Shown piece by piece: positions 44,588 to 55,225 of a DNA stretch of 64,000 bases; the stretch's first letter is position 1, and every line of letters begins with the position of its first letter. Position numbers and translations under genes: made by a program. Under the pieces are notes generated by a model. It did not search any database. It was not told the origin of the DNA and saw only the letters and a program-made list of their open reading frames with translations. This DNA comes from Tragulus kanchil (taxonomy: Eukaryota > Chordata > Mammalia > Artiodactyla > Tragulidae). The stretch covers positions 160,161,501 to 160,225,500 of the forward strand of contig JAIOJX010000005.1 in NCBI GenBank assembly GCA_022376925.1. Direction: 5' to 3'.

Positions 44588-45804
44588 TACTTTGCTTCTT
44601 CTTTTAATTAATACTTTGGGGCGGGGTTTGCTTTTGCGGTTCTATTGGAAAAGACCCTGACGCTGGAAAAGATTGAGGGTATGAGGAGACTGGGGCGACA
44701 GGGATGAGATGGTGGGAGGGCATCCTCGACTCCACGGACAGGAGTTTGAGCAAACTCCAGGAGCTGGTGAAGGACAGGGAAGCCTGGGATGCTGCAGTCC
44801 ATGGGGTCGCAAAGAATCAGACACGACTTAGTAACTGAACAACAATTCGTGGTTAGGACTTGGCACTTTCCCGGCCAAGGGCCCAGGTTCGGTCCCTGGT
44901 TGGAGAACTGACATCCCTCAAGCTACAGGGCAGGGCCAAAAAATAAAAATAAAAGCCAAAGGAGGAAAAACCAAGCCCAAAATGACAGTCCAGGGGTTCG
45001 AATAGAGAATCTCCTCCACAAATCCAGCTGTCCTTCCGCTAGTATCCGTATCTCCACACCCACATCACCCTGCAAGTTGTCCCTGGAAACAATGACGAGT
45101 CCACATCCCTCTTCGGGCCGCATCTGTGCACACCTGGAGTCAGCATCCATCCTCACCCGCCACCCCCTGAGGGGAGGCCCTCTCTCCATGACCCCTTGGC
45201 CCTCCAACGGGATGGGCCCTGGGCCTTGCGTGTTCTAATCAAAGAAACACCGAGTGTCAGTACCAGAAGGTCCATCTCACCCTCTTGACTCATAAGTGTG
45301 GAAAAAGAGGCCAAGACAGGCAGCGGTTTCCAGTCCCACTGCTTTAGAGTCAGGCAGACTCTGCCTCTCGGGGCCCTGCCGCTCACCGGCTGTGTGACTG
45401 TGGGGAAGTCACACGACCTCCCTGTGCCCGATCCTCCTCACTGAGACAGGAGACGGATCTCTAGCAGAGCCCAACCCCCACTCTGGCTCTACTTTCTTTT
45501 TTCTTTTTTTTTAAATTTTGGCTTCTTTTATTGGTTTTTTATTTATTTATTTTCATCCATCTTTATTCTTGGGCCTGTGTGGGCCTCCCATTGCAGTGGC
45601 CTCTCTCGTTGCAGAGCACCGGCTCTGGGTACATACGCGCCAGAGCACCGGCTCGTAATTGGACACACCGGTCCAGCCACAGGCTTCCCAGGCCAGGAAT
45701 CAAACTGGTGCCCTCTGCACTGCAAGGCAGACTCTTTACCCACTGGACCACCAGGGAAGCCCTACTTTGCTTCTTCTTTTAATTAATACTTTTGGGGCGG
45801 GGGT

Positions 45805-45912
45805 GCCTCTGCATGTAGTCTGCAGGATCATAGCTTCCTGGCCAGGGATCGAACCCATGCCCCCTGCAGTGGAAGGTCAGATTCTTAACCACTGGACCAC
45901 CAGAGAAGTTCC
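45805..45912 (-). mobile_element. tRNA-derived SINE fragment, antisense
   Basis: 'ctggccagggatcgaaccca', 'gattcttaaccactggacca', 'ccagagaagttccc'. Confidence 0.8.
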
Positions 45913-46183
45913 CTGGCTTTACTTTCTCTCAACACTTGTCACTTCCCCAGAAATTTTATTCATTTATTTTGTAAAATTTTCATCTCCTCTTTCACGATGG
46001 GACAGGGCTTTAAAACAGGGCAGAGTGGGCAGGCTTTGCTGCAGCTTGGAAACACAAGCTTCACGTGTACTTCCGTTGATGGAGATAACACACGTGAGGC
46101 AGAAAGATAAGATTCTTGTTTTGGAAGCTTCTAGAACTGAAGCGGCTAAAAACAGTGCCCTAAAAACGGTCCATGCCCCATCT

Positions 46184-48330
46184 CGGCTAGGAATGGCCAC
46201 TGAGAAACAATGGGAACATGCTTCGGCCAGTTCTCGCCTGTGTGTACATGTGTGTGCACCCAGGCATAGGCACACACACACTCCTCCCTCACGGTCAGCA
46301 CTCACAGTCAGACACGACACCCTCTCAAAACCTCTGCTGTGTACGAAGGTCCCTCCCCACTTAGAGTCAGACCAACACCCTCAGAGCCAGCCAGCAGGGC
46401 CTCCTCGGTCAGTGCCCCTTCCTCTGCCTCATTCTCCTTCTTTCCTCTTTTTGGCTGCACTGGGAGACTTGTGGAATCTCAGTTCCTCAGCCAGGGATGG
46501 AACCCAGGCCCCCAGCCCTGGACCACCAGGGAAGCCCCCACATTTCCCTCACTGATCACCACGGCCTCACATCAGTGACAGTGGGAAACCCCATCCTGGC
46601 CAGGAGCGCACGCACGGCACCCACCCTCAGCACTACCGCCTCTCCCCACCTCCTCACCCGAGAAATCGGATAAGGGCAAATGAATCCTGCTCGCAGTCAT
46701 CCCAGAAATCAGCTCCTTGCTGTCGATTCAGGGAGCAGGCACCACAAGCTGTCTTTCCCTCAGGAAGTAGAGCCTCGCAAGAGGATGCTGTGGCAACAGG
46801 GACAGAGCACCCATGGGCGCCTTAGGGCCTCCACCAGCTCCATCACCCTCTCTCCAAAGGGCCGAGACAGTGGGTTTATCCTTCACTCCACCTCCTTCAG
46901 TAACTACAAGTAATAGTGGTAGCCTCAGAACTCAAACTGTCGGCCAATCCAAGAGACCCCTAGAATATTTATCCTCTCTCTTCCGCCTACTGGCCTGATA
47001 GAAAAGCCAAAGCTCTGAGAAGCCAGGTGGCTTGCCCAGGGACACATGGCCATTTAAAGATAGGTAAGCTCTCCAGTCTCCTGCCCAAAGGCCTTCTACC
47101 CGCTGCAGAGAGCTAGAAATTCACGAGAAAAGGGCTCAGCCCTCTGCCTTTCGTCCCCAGAGCTGTGTGGGGACTGCAGCTCTCCCATCCTCAGTCCACC
47201 AAAGAAAAGAAGCAACTCCAGGGTAGCTCCCATCCTCAGTCCACCAAAGAAAAGAAGCATAACTCCCCATCGGCTAGGAATGGCCACTGAGAAACAATGG
47301 GAACATGCTTCGGCCAGTTCTCGCCTGTGTGTACATGTGTGTGCACCCAGGCATAGGCACACACACACTCCTCCCTCACGGTCAGCACTCACAGTCAGAC
47401 ACGACACCCTCTCAAAACCTCTGCTGTGTACGAAGGTCCCTCCCCACTTAGAGTCAGACCAACACCCTCAGAGCCAGCCAGCAGGGCCTCCTCGGTCAGT
47501 GCCCCTTCCTCTGCCTCATTCTCCTTCTTTCCTCTTTTTGGCTGCACTGGGAGACTTGTGGAATCTCAGTTCCTCAGCCAGGGATGGAACCCAGGCCCCC
47601 AGCCCTGGACCACCAGGGAAGCCCCCACATTTCCCTCACTGATCACCACGGCCTCACATCAGTGACAGTGGGAAACCCCATCCTGGCCAGGAGCGCACGC
47701 ACGGCACCCACCCTCAGCACTACCGCCTCTCCCCACCTCCTCACCCGAGAAATCGGATAAGGGCAAATGAATCCTGCTCGCAGTCATCCCAGAAATCAGC
47801 TCCTTGCTGTCGATTCAGGGAGCAGGCACCACAAGCTGTCTTTCCCTCAGGAAGTAGAGCCTCGCAAGAGGATGCTGTGGCAACAGGGACAGAGCACCCA
47901 TGGGCGCCTTAGGGCCTCCACCAGCTCCATCACCCTCTCTCCAAAGGGCCGAGACAGTGGGTTTATCCTTCACTCCACCTCCTTCAGTAACTACAAGTAA
48001 TAGTGGTAGCCTCAGAACTCAAACTGTCGGCCAATCCAAGAGACCCCTAGAATATTTATCCTCTCTCTTCCGCCTACTGGCCTGATAGAAAAGCCAAAGC
48101 TCTGAGAAGCCAGGTGGCTTGCCCAGGGACACATGGCCATTTAAAGATAGGTAAGCTCTCCAGTCTCCTGCCCAAAGGCCTTCTACCCGCTGCAGAGAGC
48201 TAGAAATTCACGAGAAAAGGGCTCAGCCCTCTGCCTTTCGTCCCCAGAGCTGTGTGGGGACTGCAGCTCCCTCCCCCATCCTCAGTCCACCAAAGAAAAG
48301 AAGCAACTCCAGGGTAGCTCCCACCTCTCA
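46184..48330. repeat. Tandem duplication 13 (unit 1.087 kb)
   Basis: 46184 to about 47230 and 47271 to about 48320. The link 47228-47262 is a stuttered second copy of 'catcctcagtccaccaaaga'. Intergenic. Confidence 0.94.
46445..46540 (-). mobile_element. tRNA-derived SINE fragment, antisense
   Basis: 'tttttggctgcactgggaga', 'ctcagccagggatggaaccc', 'ggaccaccagggaagccccc'. Repeated at 47532-47627. Confidence 0.75.
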
Positions 48331-49090
48331 GAGGCTCCCAGTCCTGCTTGCAGCCCTGTACCTTCTGCACCTGGTGACGAGGCAAAAACTGCCCCTAGGA
48401 GACCACGAGCTCTGGAACTGTTAACAGTCTTGTCTCTTGCTTAACCACTCTTTCCGTTCCCCAGCTAGCCAATCTCCTGTGCTAATCTATGGGACTTCCT
48501 GCCAAAGCAACCAACTAGGTCTCCTTTCACGGTCTTGCCTGATACTCCCGAGGCACCCTAGTCCCAAAATCTTGGAAGTGAACAAAGTTGGAGCTGGTGG
48601 GGAGGGCCCTTTAATCAGAGGCTCAGAAGGATGAGATCACCCACTTCTCAATGGCAGAGTCAGAACTTGGACCTGAGTCTCTGGTTGCCAGAGTGATGTC
48701 TTCTCTTTTCCCAGCCAGAGTGTTGAAGAGCACAGTTATAGACAAAGCTAAGTATATAAACCATGCCTTACCTCAGATCCTCACCCTCAGACCATGTCTT
48801 GGTAACCCAGGGGAGGCCCACACCCGAAGTATCCTTTAGAGACTAATCTAACCTAACACCAGAATATACTGTAGAGCTACATCCATTAGAACTGCATGGT
48901 ACTGGAGCATGACTATAAATGGATGAACTGATGGGACAAAGTAGCTATATATGGGAAATTATTGTACAATAAAGGTGGCATTTCAGGAGAAAAGATGGTG
49001 TATTCAATAACCTCTGGGAAGAATGGGCTAAGTATCTGACAAAACAAAGTCGGGGCTCTAACTTTAAACTAATTCCAGACCAAAAGTTTA
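48331..49090. other. Intergenic, nothing recognised
   Basis: No gene, RNA or confident mobile element seen. Confidence 0.5.
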
Positions 49091-49095
49091 AACAT

Positions 49096-49450
49096 GGACT
49101 TCCCTGGTGGCGCAGTGGATAAGAATCCACCTGCCAATGCAGGGGACATGGGCTTAATCCCAGGTGTGGGGAAGATTCCCCATGATATGGAGCAACTAAA
49201 CCCGAGCACCACAACTACTGAGCCCATGCTCTAGAGCCCACAAGTTGCAACTACCGAGCCTGAGCCTGTGTGCTGGAACTGCTGAAGCCTGCAGGCTTAG
49301 AGCCCATGCTTTGCAACAGGAGAAGTCATTGCAATGAGAAACCCTCTGACAGCAGCAAAGATTAGCCCCTGCTCACTACAACTAAAGAAAGCCCATGCAA
49401 AATAACAAAGACCCAGCACAGCCAAAAATAAATAAATAAATAAATAAAGG
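49096..49450 (+). mobile_element. Long tRNA-derived ruminant SINE
   Basis: 'ggacttccctggtggcgcag', 'cctgccaatgcaggggacat', 'ctagagcccacaagttgcaa', ending in a (TAAA)n tail at 49425-49447. Confidence 0.85.
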
Positions 49451-49482
49451 GTTCTGGCTTAAGAAAAAGCTTCGACGTTTAA

Positions 49483-49583
49483 GTGCTCACTTCAGCAGCA
49501 CACGCACTGAAGTTGGAATCATACAGAGAAGATTAGCCCCCGTGCAAGGAGACATGTACATTCATGAAGTGTTTGTAGTTTTT
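49483..49583 (+). pseudogene. U6 snRNA pseudogene fused to an L1 3' end
   Basis: 'gtgctcacttcagcagcaca', 'gttggaatcatacagagaag', 'attagcccccgtgcaaggag', 'ttcatgaagtgtttgtagtt' follow U6 from its first base to its T-rich end, with substitutions and a small internal deletion. Lack of upstream promoter elements and the L1 sequence directly behind it mark it as a retrocopy. Confidence 0.85.
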
Positions 49584-49584
49584 G

Positions 49585-50360
49585 ACACAGAAAGACAAAT
49601 ATCATAGTGGTATCGCTTATATGTGGAAATCTAGAAAAAGGGGATACAAATAAACTTATTTAGGAAGCGGCGATAGAGTCACAGGCATGTGGAAACAAAC
49701 TTACGGTTGCCAGGGGACGTGGTGGGGAGGGCTAAACTGGGAGATGGGGGTGGACAATACAACTAGATACAGAATAGACAGCTAGGGGGGCTCCCTGGTG
49801 GCTCAGTGGTAAAGGATTTGCCTGCCAATGCAAGAGAATCAGGTTCAATCCCTGGTCTGGGAAGATCTCCACATGCCATGGAGCAACTAAGTCCATGTAC
49901 CACAACTACTGAGCCTGTGCTCTAGAGCCCAGGAACTGCAATTACTGAGCCCACTGGCTGCAGCTACTGAAGCCCAAATGCTCTTGAACCTGTGCTCCGT
50001 AACAAGAGAAGTCACTGCACTGAGAAACCTGCTCACAGCAGCTACAGTGTAGCTCCTGCTCACTGCAAGGAGACAGGTAAATTCATGGAGAAGCATTTAG
50101 AGAAAAGCCCCTGCAGCAATGAAGACCCAGCAGAGCCAAATCAATAAATAGAATTATTTCTTAAAAATAGATAACTAATAAGCAACTACTGTAGGGAACT
50201 CTACTCAGTACTCTGTAGTGGCCTATATGGGAAAAGAATCTTTAAAAAAACAGTGAATATATGTATACGTATAAATGAATCCTTTTGCTATGCACCTGAA
50301 ATTTCCACAGCATTGTAAATCAATTAGACTCCAATAAAAAACTTTTTTAATAGAAAAAAG
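49585..50360 (+). mobile_element. L1 3' end, split by a SINE
   Basis: L1 3' UTR phrases 'gtggtatcgcttatatgtgg', 'acggttgccaggggacgtgg' and, after the SINE, 'gggaactctactcagtactc', 'tatacgtataaatgaatcct', 'gactccaataaaaaactttt'. Repeated (minus its first bases) at 50779-51525. Confidence 0.85.
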
Positions 50361-51945
50361 AAAAAGAACTCTCTGCAGAAACAGATCATTGTTTTGTATA
50401 CTGAAATTAAGAGTGGGAAGTCAACATTATCTGGAATTTCACCATTGTTGTTTTTTGCATCTTTCTATAAATATACCATTTATATTTTTAAAAGATGAAA
50501 GTTTTGAAAACCATACAGTTATCTGTTATTTGCACTTTGCTTTGAAACAGTTCAGGGGTGGGGGAATGGGTGGGGCATAGCTGAACTGAGCCTGGCTCTC
50601 TCTGTTTTGATTGATGAGAGCACTGCAGGTTCTGATAGGGACAGAGCAGAACAGGTAGGTGGTTGTAGAGTCCTAGTAGGGGATGATAGCTAGAAGGGAG
50701 AAACCTGAGAAAGGTTGGAAGGCCAGTGAGTTGATGATAACTCAGGAGAGCTGCTCCTTGTTCAGTAAAGCAGGTTTGAGTGGTATCGCTTATATGTGGA
50801 AATCTAGAAAAGGGATACAAATAAACTTATTTAGGAGGGCGATAGAGTCACAGGCATGTGGAAACAAACTTACGGTTGCCAGGGGACGTGGTGGGGAGGG
50901 CTAAACTGGGAGATGGGGGTGGACAATACAACTAGATACAGAATAGACAGCTAGGGGGGCTCCCTGGTGGCTCAGTGGTAAAGGATTTGCCTGCCAATGC
51001 AAGAGAATCAGGTTCAATCCCTGGTCTGGGAAGATCTCCACATGCCATGGAGCAACTAAGTCCATGTACCACAACTACTGAGCCTGTGCTCTAGAGCCCA
51101 GGAACTGCAATTACTGAGCCCACTGGCTGCAGCTACTGAAGCCCAAATGCTCTTGAACCTGTGCTCCGTAACAAGAGAAGTCACTGCACTGAGAAACCTG
51201 CTCACAGCAGCTACAGTGTAGCTCCTGCTCACTGCAAGGAGACAGGTAAATTCATGGAGAAGCATTTAGAAAAGCCCCTGCAGCAATGAAGACCCAGCAG
51301 AGCCAAATCAATAAATAGAATTATTTCTTAAAAATAGATAACTAATAAGCAACTACTGTAGGGAACTCTACTCAGTACTCTGTAGTGGCCTATATGGGAA
51401 AAGAATCTTTAAAAAAACAGTGAATATATGTATACGTATAAATGAATCCTTTTGCTATGCACCTGAAATTTCCACAGCATTGTAAATCAATTAGACTCCA
51501 ATAAAAAACTTTTTTAATAGAAAAAAGAAAAAGAACTCTCTGCAGAAACAGATCATTGTTTTGTATACTGAAATTAAGAGTGGGAAGTCAACATTATCTG
51601 GAATTTCACCATTGTTGTTTTTTGCATCTTTCTATAAATATACCATTTATATTTTTAAAAGATGAAAGTTTTGAAAACCATACAGTTATCTGTTATTTGC
51701 ACTTTGCTTTGAAACAGTTCAGGGGTGGGGGAATGGGTGGGGCATAGCTGAACTGAGCCTGGCTCTCTCTGTTTTGATTGATGAGAGCACTGCAGGTTCT
51801 GATAGGGACAGAGCAGAACAGGTAGGTGGTTGTAGAGTCCTAGTAGGGGATGATAGCTAGAAGGGAGAAACCTGAGAAAGGTTGGAAGGCCAGTGAGTTG
51901 ATGATAACTCAGGAGAGCTGCTCCTTGTTCAGTAAAGCAGGTTTG
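49606..51945. repeat. Tandem duplication 14 (unit 1.173 kb)
   Basis: 49606-50777 and 50779-51943. Small A/G homopolymer indels between copies. Junction at agtgg. Intergenic. Confidence 0.95.
49788..50150 (+). mobile_element. tRNA-derived SINE inside the L1
   Basis: 'gggctccctggtggctcagt', 'ggttcaatccctggtctggg', 'agcccaggaactgcaattac', 'agcaatgaagacccagcaga'. Confidence 0.85.
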
Positions 51946-52236
51946 ACGGGGTAGAAACAGCTGATGAAGGAGGAGCTGGCGAAGAAGCAACCAATGATGT
52001 ATGTCCTGCATCTGTGTCTACTTGAGGGGGGCGGTCTTCTACCATCCTATATATATGGCTGCCCACTCAATTGAGGGGAGAGCAGAGCAGAGCTTTCCTG
52101 TCTGCCTGCTTGCACCTCTTACAAGTACCCTATCTTAATAAATCCTCTTCTTGTCTATCACTATGCTTCTCGCTGAATTCAATCTGCGTTGAGGCGGGAA
52201 GAACCTGAACCTCGGTGGGTCCAGACATTGGGTGAG
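51946..52236 (+). mobile_element. Endogenous-retrovirus LTR-like segment
   Basis: A TATA-like 'ctatatatatggctgcc' (about 52047), AATAAA at 52137-52142, a T/G-rich stretch and an end at 'gtgggtccagaca' look like the promoter, R and U5 of an LTR. The start is unclear and no viral genes follow. Family not assigned. Confidence 0.5.
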
Positions 52237-52480
52237 TGGTGGATTAAGTCCCAGCTGCATGGGTTCAAGTCCCATACAGGGTTTTGGCCGGGATTGAGTC
52301 CTGACTACATGGGGTCAAGTGCCAAACAGGGTTTTGGCTGGGGTTAGGCCTTAGCCACGTGGGTTCAAGTCCCAAACCGGTTTTGGCTAGGTTCAAGCCC
52401 CAGTCATGCGGGTTCAAGTCCCAAACAGGGTTCGATCAGGTCTGGGCCCTGGGTTAAATCTCAAATCGAGGTAAAACCCT
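52225..52480 (+). repeat. ~50-bp minisatellite downstream of the LTR-like segment
   Basis: About five diverged units of ~50 bp built around 'gggttcaagtcccaaacagg' and 'gttttggct'. Unit starts are near 52232, 52290, 52340, 52389 and 52438. Confidence 0.75.
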
Positions 52481-52794
52481 TTCAGTTCCTTCTGTCTTTC
52501 CTCTGCTTTTGTGTATGTTTGTTTGAACGACTGCCAAAAGACGTTATTGGATGATCTGAAAAATAATCTTGGAGCATTCAAGGCCTTTCCAGTCATATCA
52601 CAAAACGTTAGAGGCCATTAGAGAAAAGATGGAAATAGTCCTCTAGATAGAAATTTTTCAAGAAAAATACACAACTGAATGGCAAAAAAAAAAAAAAAAA
52701 TCACCATTGATAAATCAAAAGGCAAACTATGAAAAAATGTTTATATAGCACATAAAATAAGTTAATTTTCTTTCTATTTTCTTAAAATAATTTT

Positions 52795-53104
52795 AGTTAT
52801 TTATTTATTGGCTGTGCCAGGTCTTCATTGCTGCTTGAGCTTTTCCCTAGTTGTGATGCACAGACTTCTCATTGCAGTGGCTTCGTTTGTTGCTGAACGC
52901 TGGCTCTAGGATGCCTGGGCTTCAGTAGTTACAGTATGAGGCTCAATAGTTGCTGCTCCCAGGCTCTAGAGCCCAGGCTCAGTAGTTGTAGCACGTGGGC
53001 GAGGTTGCTGTGTGGTATGTGGGATCTTCCCAGACCAGGATGAGAACCTGTGTCTCCTGCGTTGGGAGGCAGATTCTCTACCCCTGAGCCACTAGGGAAG
53101 CCCA
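52795..53104 (-). mobile_element. tRNA-derived SINE, antisense
   Basis: 'ttattggctgtgccaggtct', 'cattgcagtggcttcgtttg', 'gagccactagggaagccca'. Confidence 0.85.
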
Positions 53105-53109
53105 ATTTT

Positions 53110-54120
53110 CTTTTTATATCATGAGTTTCTGTATATCAATTAAAAACCAATAATGCATTTGAGAAATGGGTATCATCAATTAATAGACAACTAAGGAGAA
53201 AAGATCTGGCTTTTAGACTCATGAAAAATGTTCATCTTCATTTATTATAAGAGAAATAAAAAATAAAACTATAATGAGATACCATTTAAAGTTAACCAGT
53301 TGGTGAAACGATAACAACAAAAATGATAATGCGCTATGTTACACCGAATGCAGAAAGACATTTTCACAGGTTGTAAGAATATATACTGGCACAGCTTTCA
53401 TGAAAAACAAGGTGATAATATCAATCAATATTAAAAATGCAAAAAGTTTTTTACTCAGCAATTTCGCTTCTAGTCATTTGTCCTACAGATGATGTGCAAA
53501 ATAACGATATAAAAGAATATTCATCACAGCATTGTCTGTCGTAGGAAAGGATGGGAAACAACCTAAATGTCCACCAACAGGAAACTATTAATACTTAAAT
53601 AAGTTCTGATACATGTCTATGGTGGGAAATGAGAAACCGCTGGGTAGACTGATTTGGAATGACCTTCAGAAGATATTGTTGAAGGAGAACAGCACGGTGT
53701 AGACAGTGGGTATAGTTTGCTTTCCATGAAGAAAAATGTGTCTGTGTGAGATTAAATTTACGCTATATAAATGCACATGCAGTCATATATGTTTGTAAGT
53801 GCATAGGATATTTTTGACAGGATAGACAAGAAGCTGGTAGCAGGTAAGCTGGAAAGAAGCACTAGGACGGACAGGCAGGGAGACTGATGTTTCCCTGTGT
53901 ATTTTGTGCTGTCTTTAGACAATACCCATTCAAACATAAATTTAAGACAAATCTGTACGTACTCGAAGAGAGAATGGTGAAGGCGATGTGGTAAAATATT
54001 AACATTTAGGGACTGTTGGTGAAGGGTCTATGGGAATGATTTTACTATTTTTGCAGCTTTTCTATATGTCTGAACTGATTTCAAAACAAAAAGTTTCCCA
54101 GATGAATGAACTTGATTTCT
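53110..54120 (+). mobile_element. Old L1 fragment, sense
   Basis: 'gaaaaatgttcatcttcatt', 'ctataatgagataccattta', 'aacctaaatgtccaccaaca' are the classic 3' half of ORF2 and beyond in an old L1. Frames are broken. Confidence 0.75.
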
Positions 54121-54249
54121 ACGTAAATATATATTCTCACAACCAACTATCATTTCTACCCCTTCTTACTGCTGAGAAATTGGTACTCAGAATTTCTGTG
54201 GTTTCACTGAGCCAAAGAAAAATCATTTTTAATTCAAACATCCACGGTT

Positions 54250-55030
54250 TTTCTATTTTATTTTTTCAGATTCTTCCCCCATATAGGCCATTACAGAGTG
54301 TTGAGGAGAGTTTGCTATTCTATTATAGCAGGTTCTTACTCGTTATCCATTTTATTTATTTTTCTTGTTTTATTTTATTTTGATCTTCATTTTATATGTA
54401 GTAGTGTGCATATGCCAACCCTAGTCTCTCAGTTTATCCTTCTCCCATCCTCGGTAACCATAAGTTTGTTTTCTATATCCAGGCTCTAACTCTATATTTT
54501 GAATAAATTCTTCTGTACTCTCTCGGTGTTTTTTTGTTTGTTTGTTTTTTTAGATTCCACTTATTAGGCAATATCATGATATCTGTTTTCCTGTGTCTGA
54601 CTTACTTCACTCAGTATGACAATCTCTAGGTCCATCCGTTTGCTGCAAATGGCATTATTTTGTTTGTTTTATATGGCTGAGTAATATTCCATTGTATATA
54701 TGTACCACATCAGTATCCATTCCTCTGCTAACAGACATTCAGGTTGCTCGCATGTTCTGGTTACTGTAACGAATGCAACAGTGGACGTTGGGGTGCACGT
54801 ATCTTTTTGAGTTGTGGTTTTCTCTGGGCACTTCCCCAGGAGGGAGATTGTTGGCTCATAGTGTGGTTCTGTCTTTTTTCTTTTTTGAAGAAACGTTCAT
54901 GCCTTTCTCTGTAGTGGCTGTACCGATTTACATTCCCACCAACAGTGTTGGAGGGTTCCCTTTTCTCCACAGCCTCTCCAGCATTCATTGTTTGTAGATT
55001 TTGTTGATGATGGCTGTTCTGACCTGTATG
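54250..55030 (-). mobile_element. L1 3' part, antisense
   Basis: 'gtaatattccattgtatata', 'tgtaccacatcagtatccat', 'cattcccaccaacagtgttg', 'cctctccagcattcattgtt' are reversed L1 ORF2/3' phrases. Confidence 0.85.
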
Positions 55031-55225
55031 TCAACAAATATTATTCAGTGTCTAAAATGAGCCAGTATTGAGGATACAAAGATGAACACACAGAGAAAAT
55101 CCATATGGAATATAATGTCTAGTAGCAATAGGTGTTATGAAGGAAAGTAAAGCAGAGGGAAGAGATTGAATGGGGGAAGGTATATTTTAGATAGGGGAGC
55201 GGCATCAGGAGAAGTTGCCTGAGGA

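Larger units (their letters stand above)
43469..45790. repeat. Tandem duplication 12 (unit 1.175 kb)
   Basis: 43469 to about 44615 and 44644 to about 45795. Homopolymer indels between copies, about 28 bp of garbled link (ggtttgcttttgcggttct). Intergenic. Confidence 0.94.

Noticed and set aside
45659..46555. 298-codon plus-strand frame
   Set aside because: Made of antisense SINE sequence joined to unique sequence. No domain and no splice context.
49483..49583. Functional U6 gene
   Set aside because: Internal deletion and several changes in conserved bases, no upstream PSE or TATA, and fused to L1.
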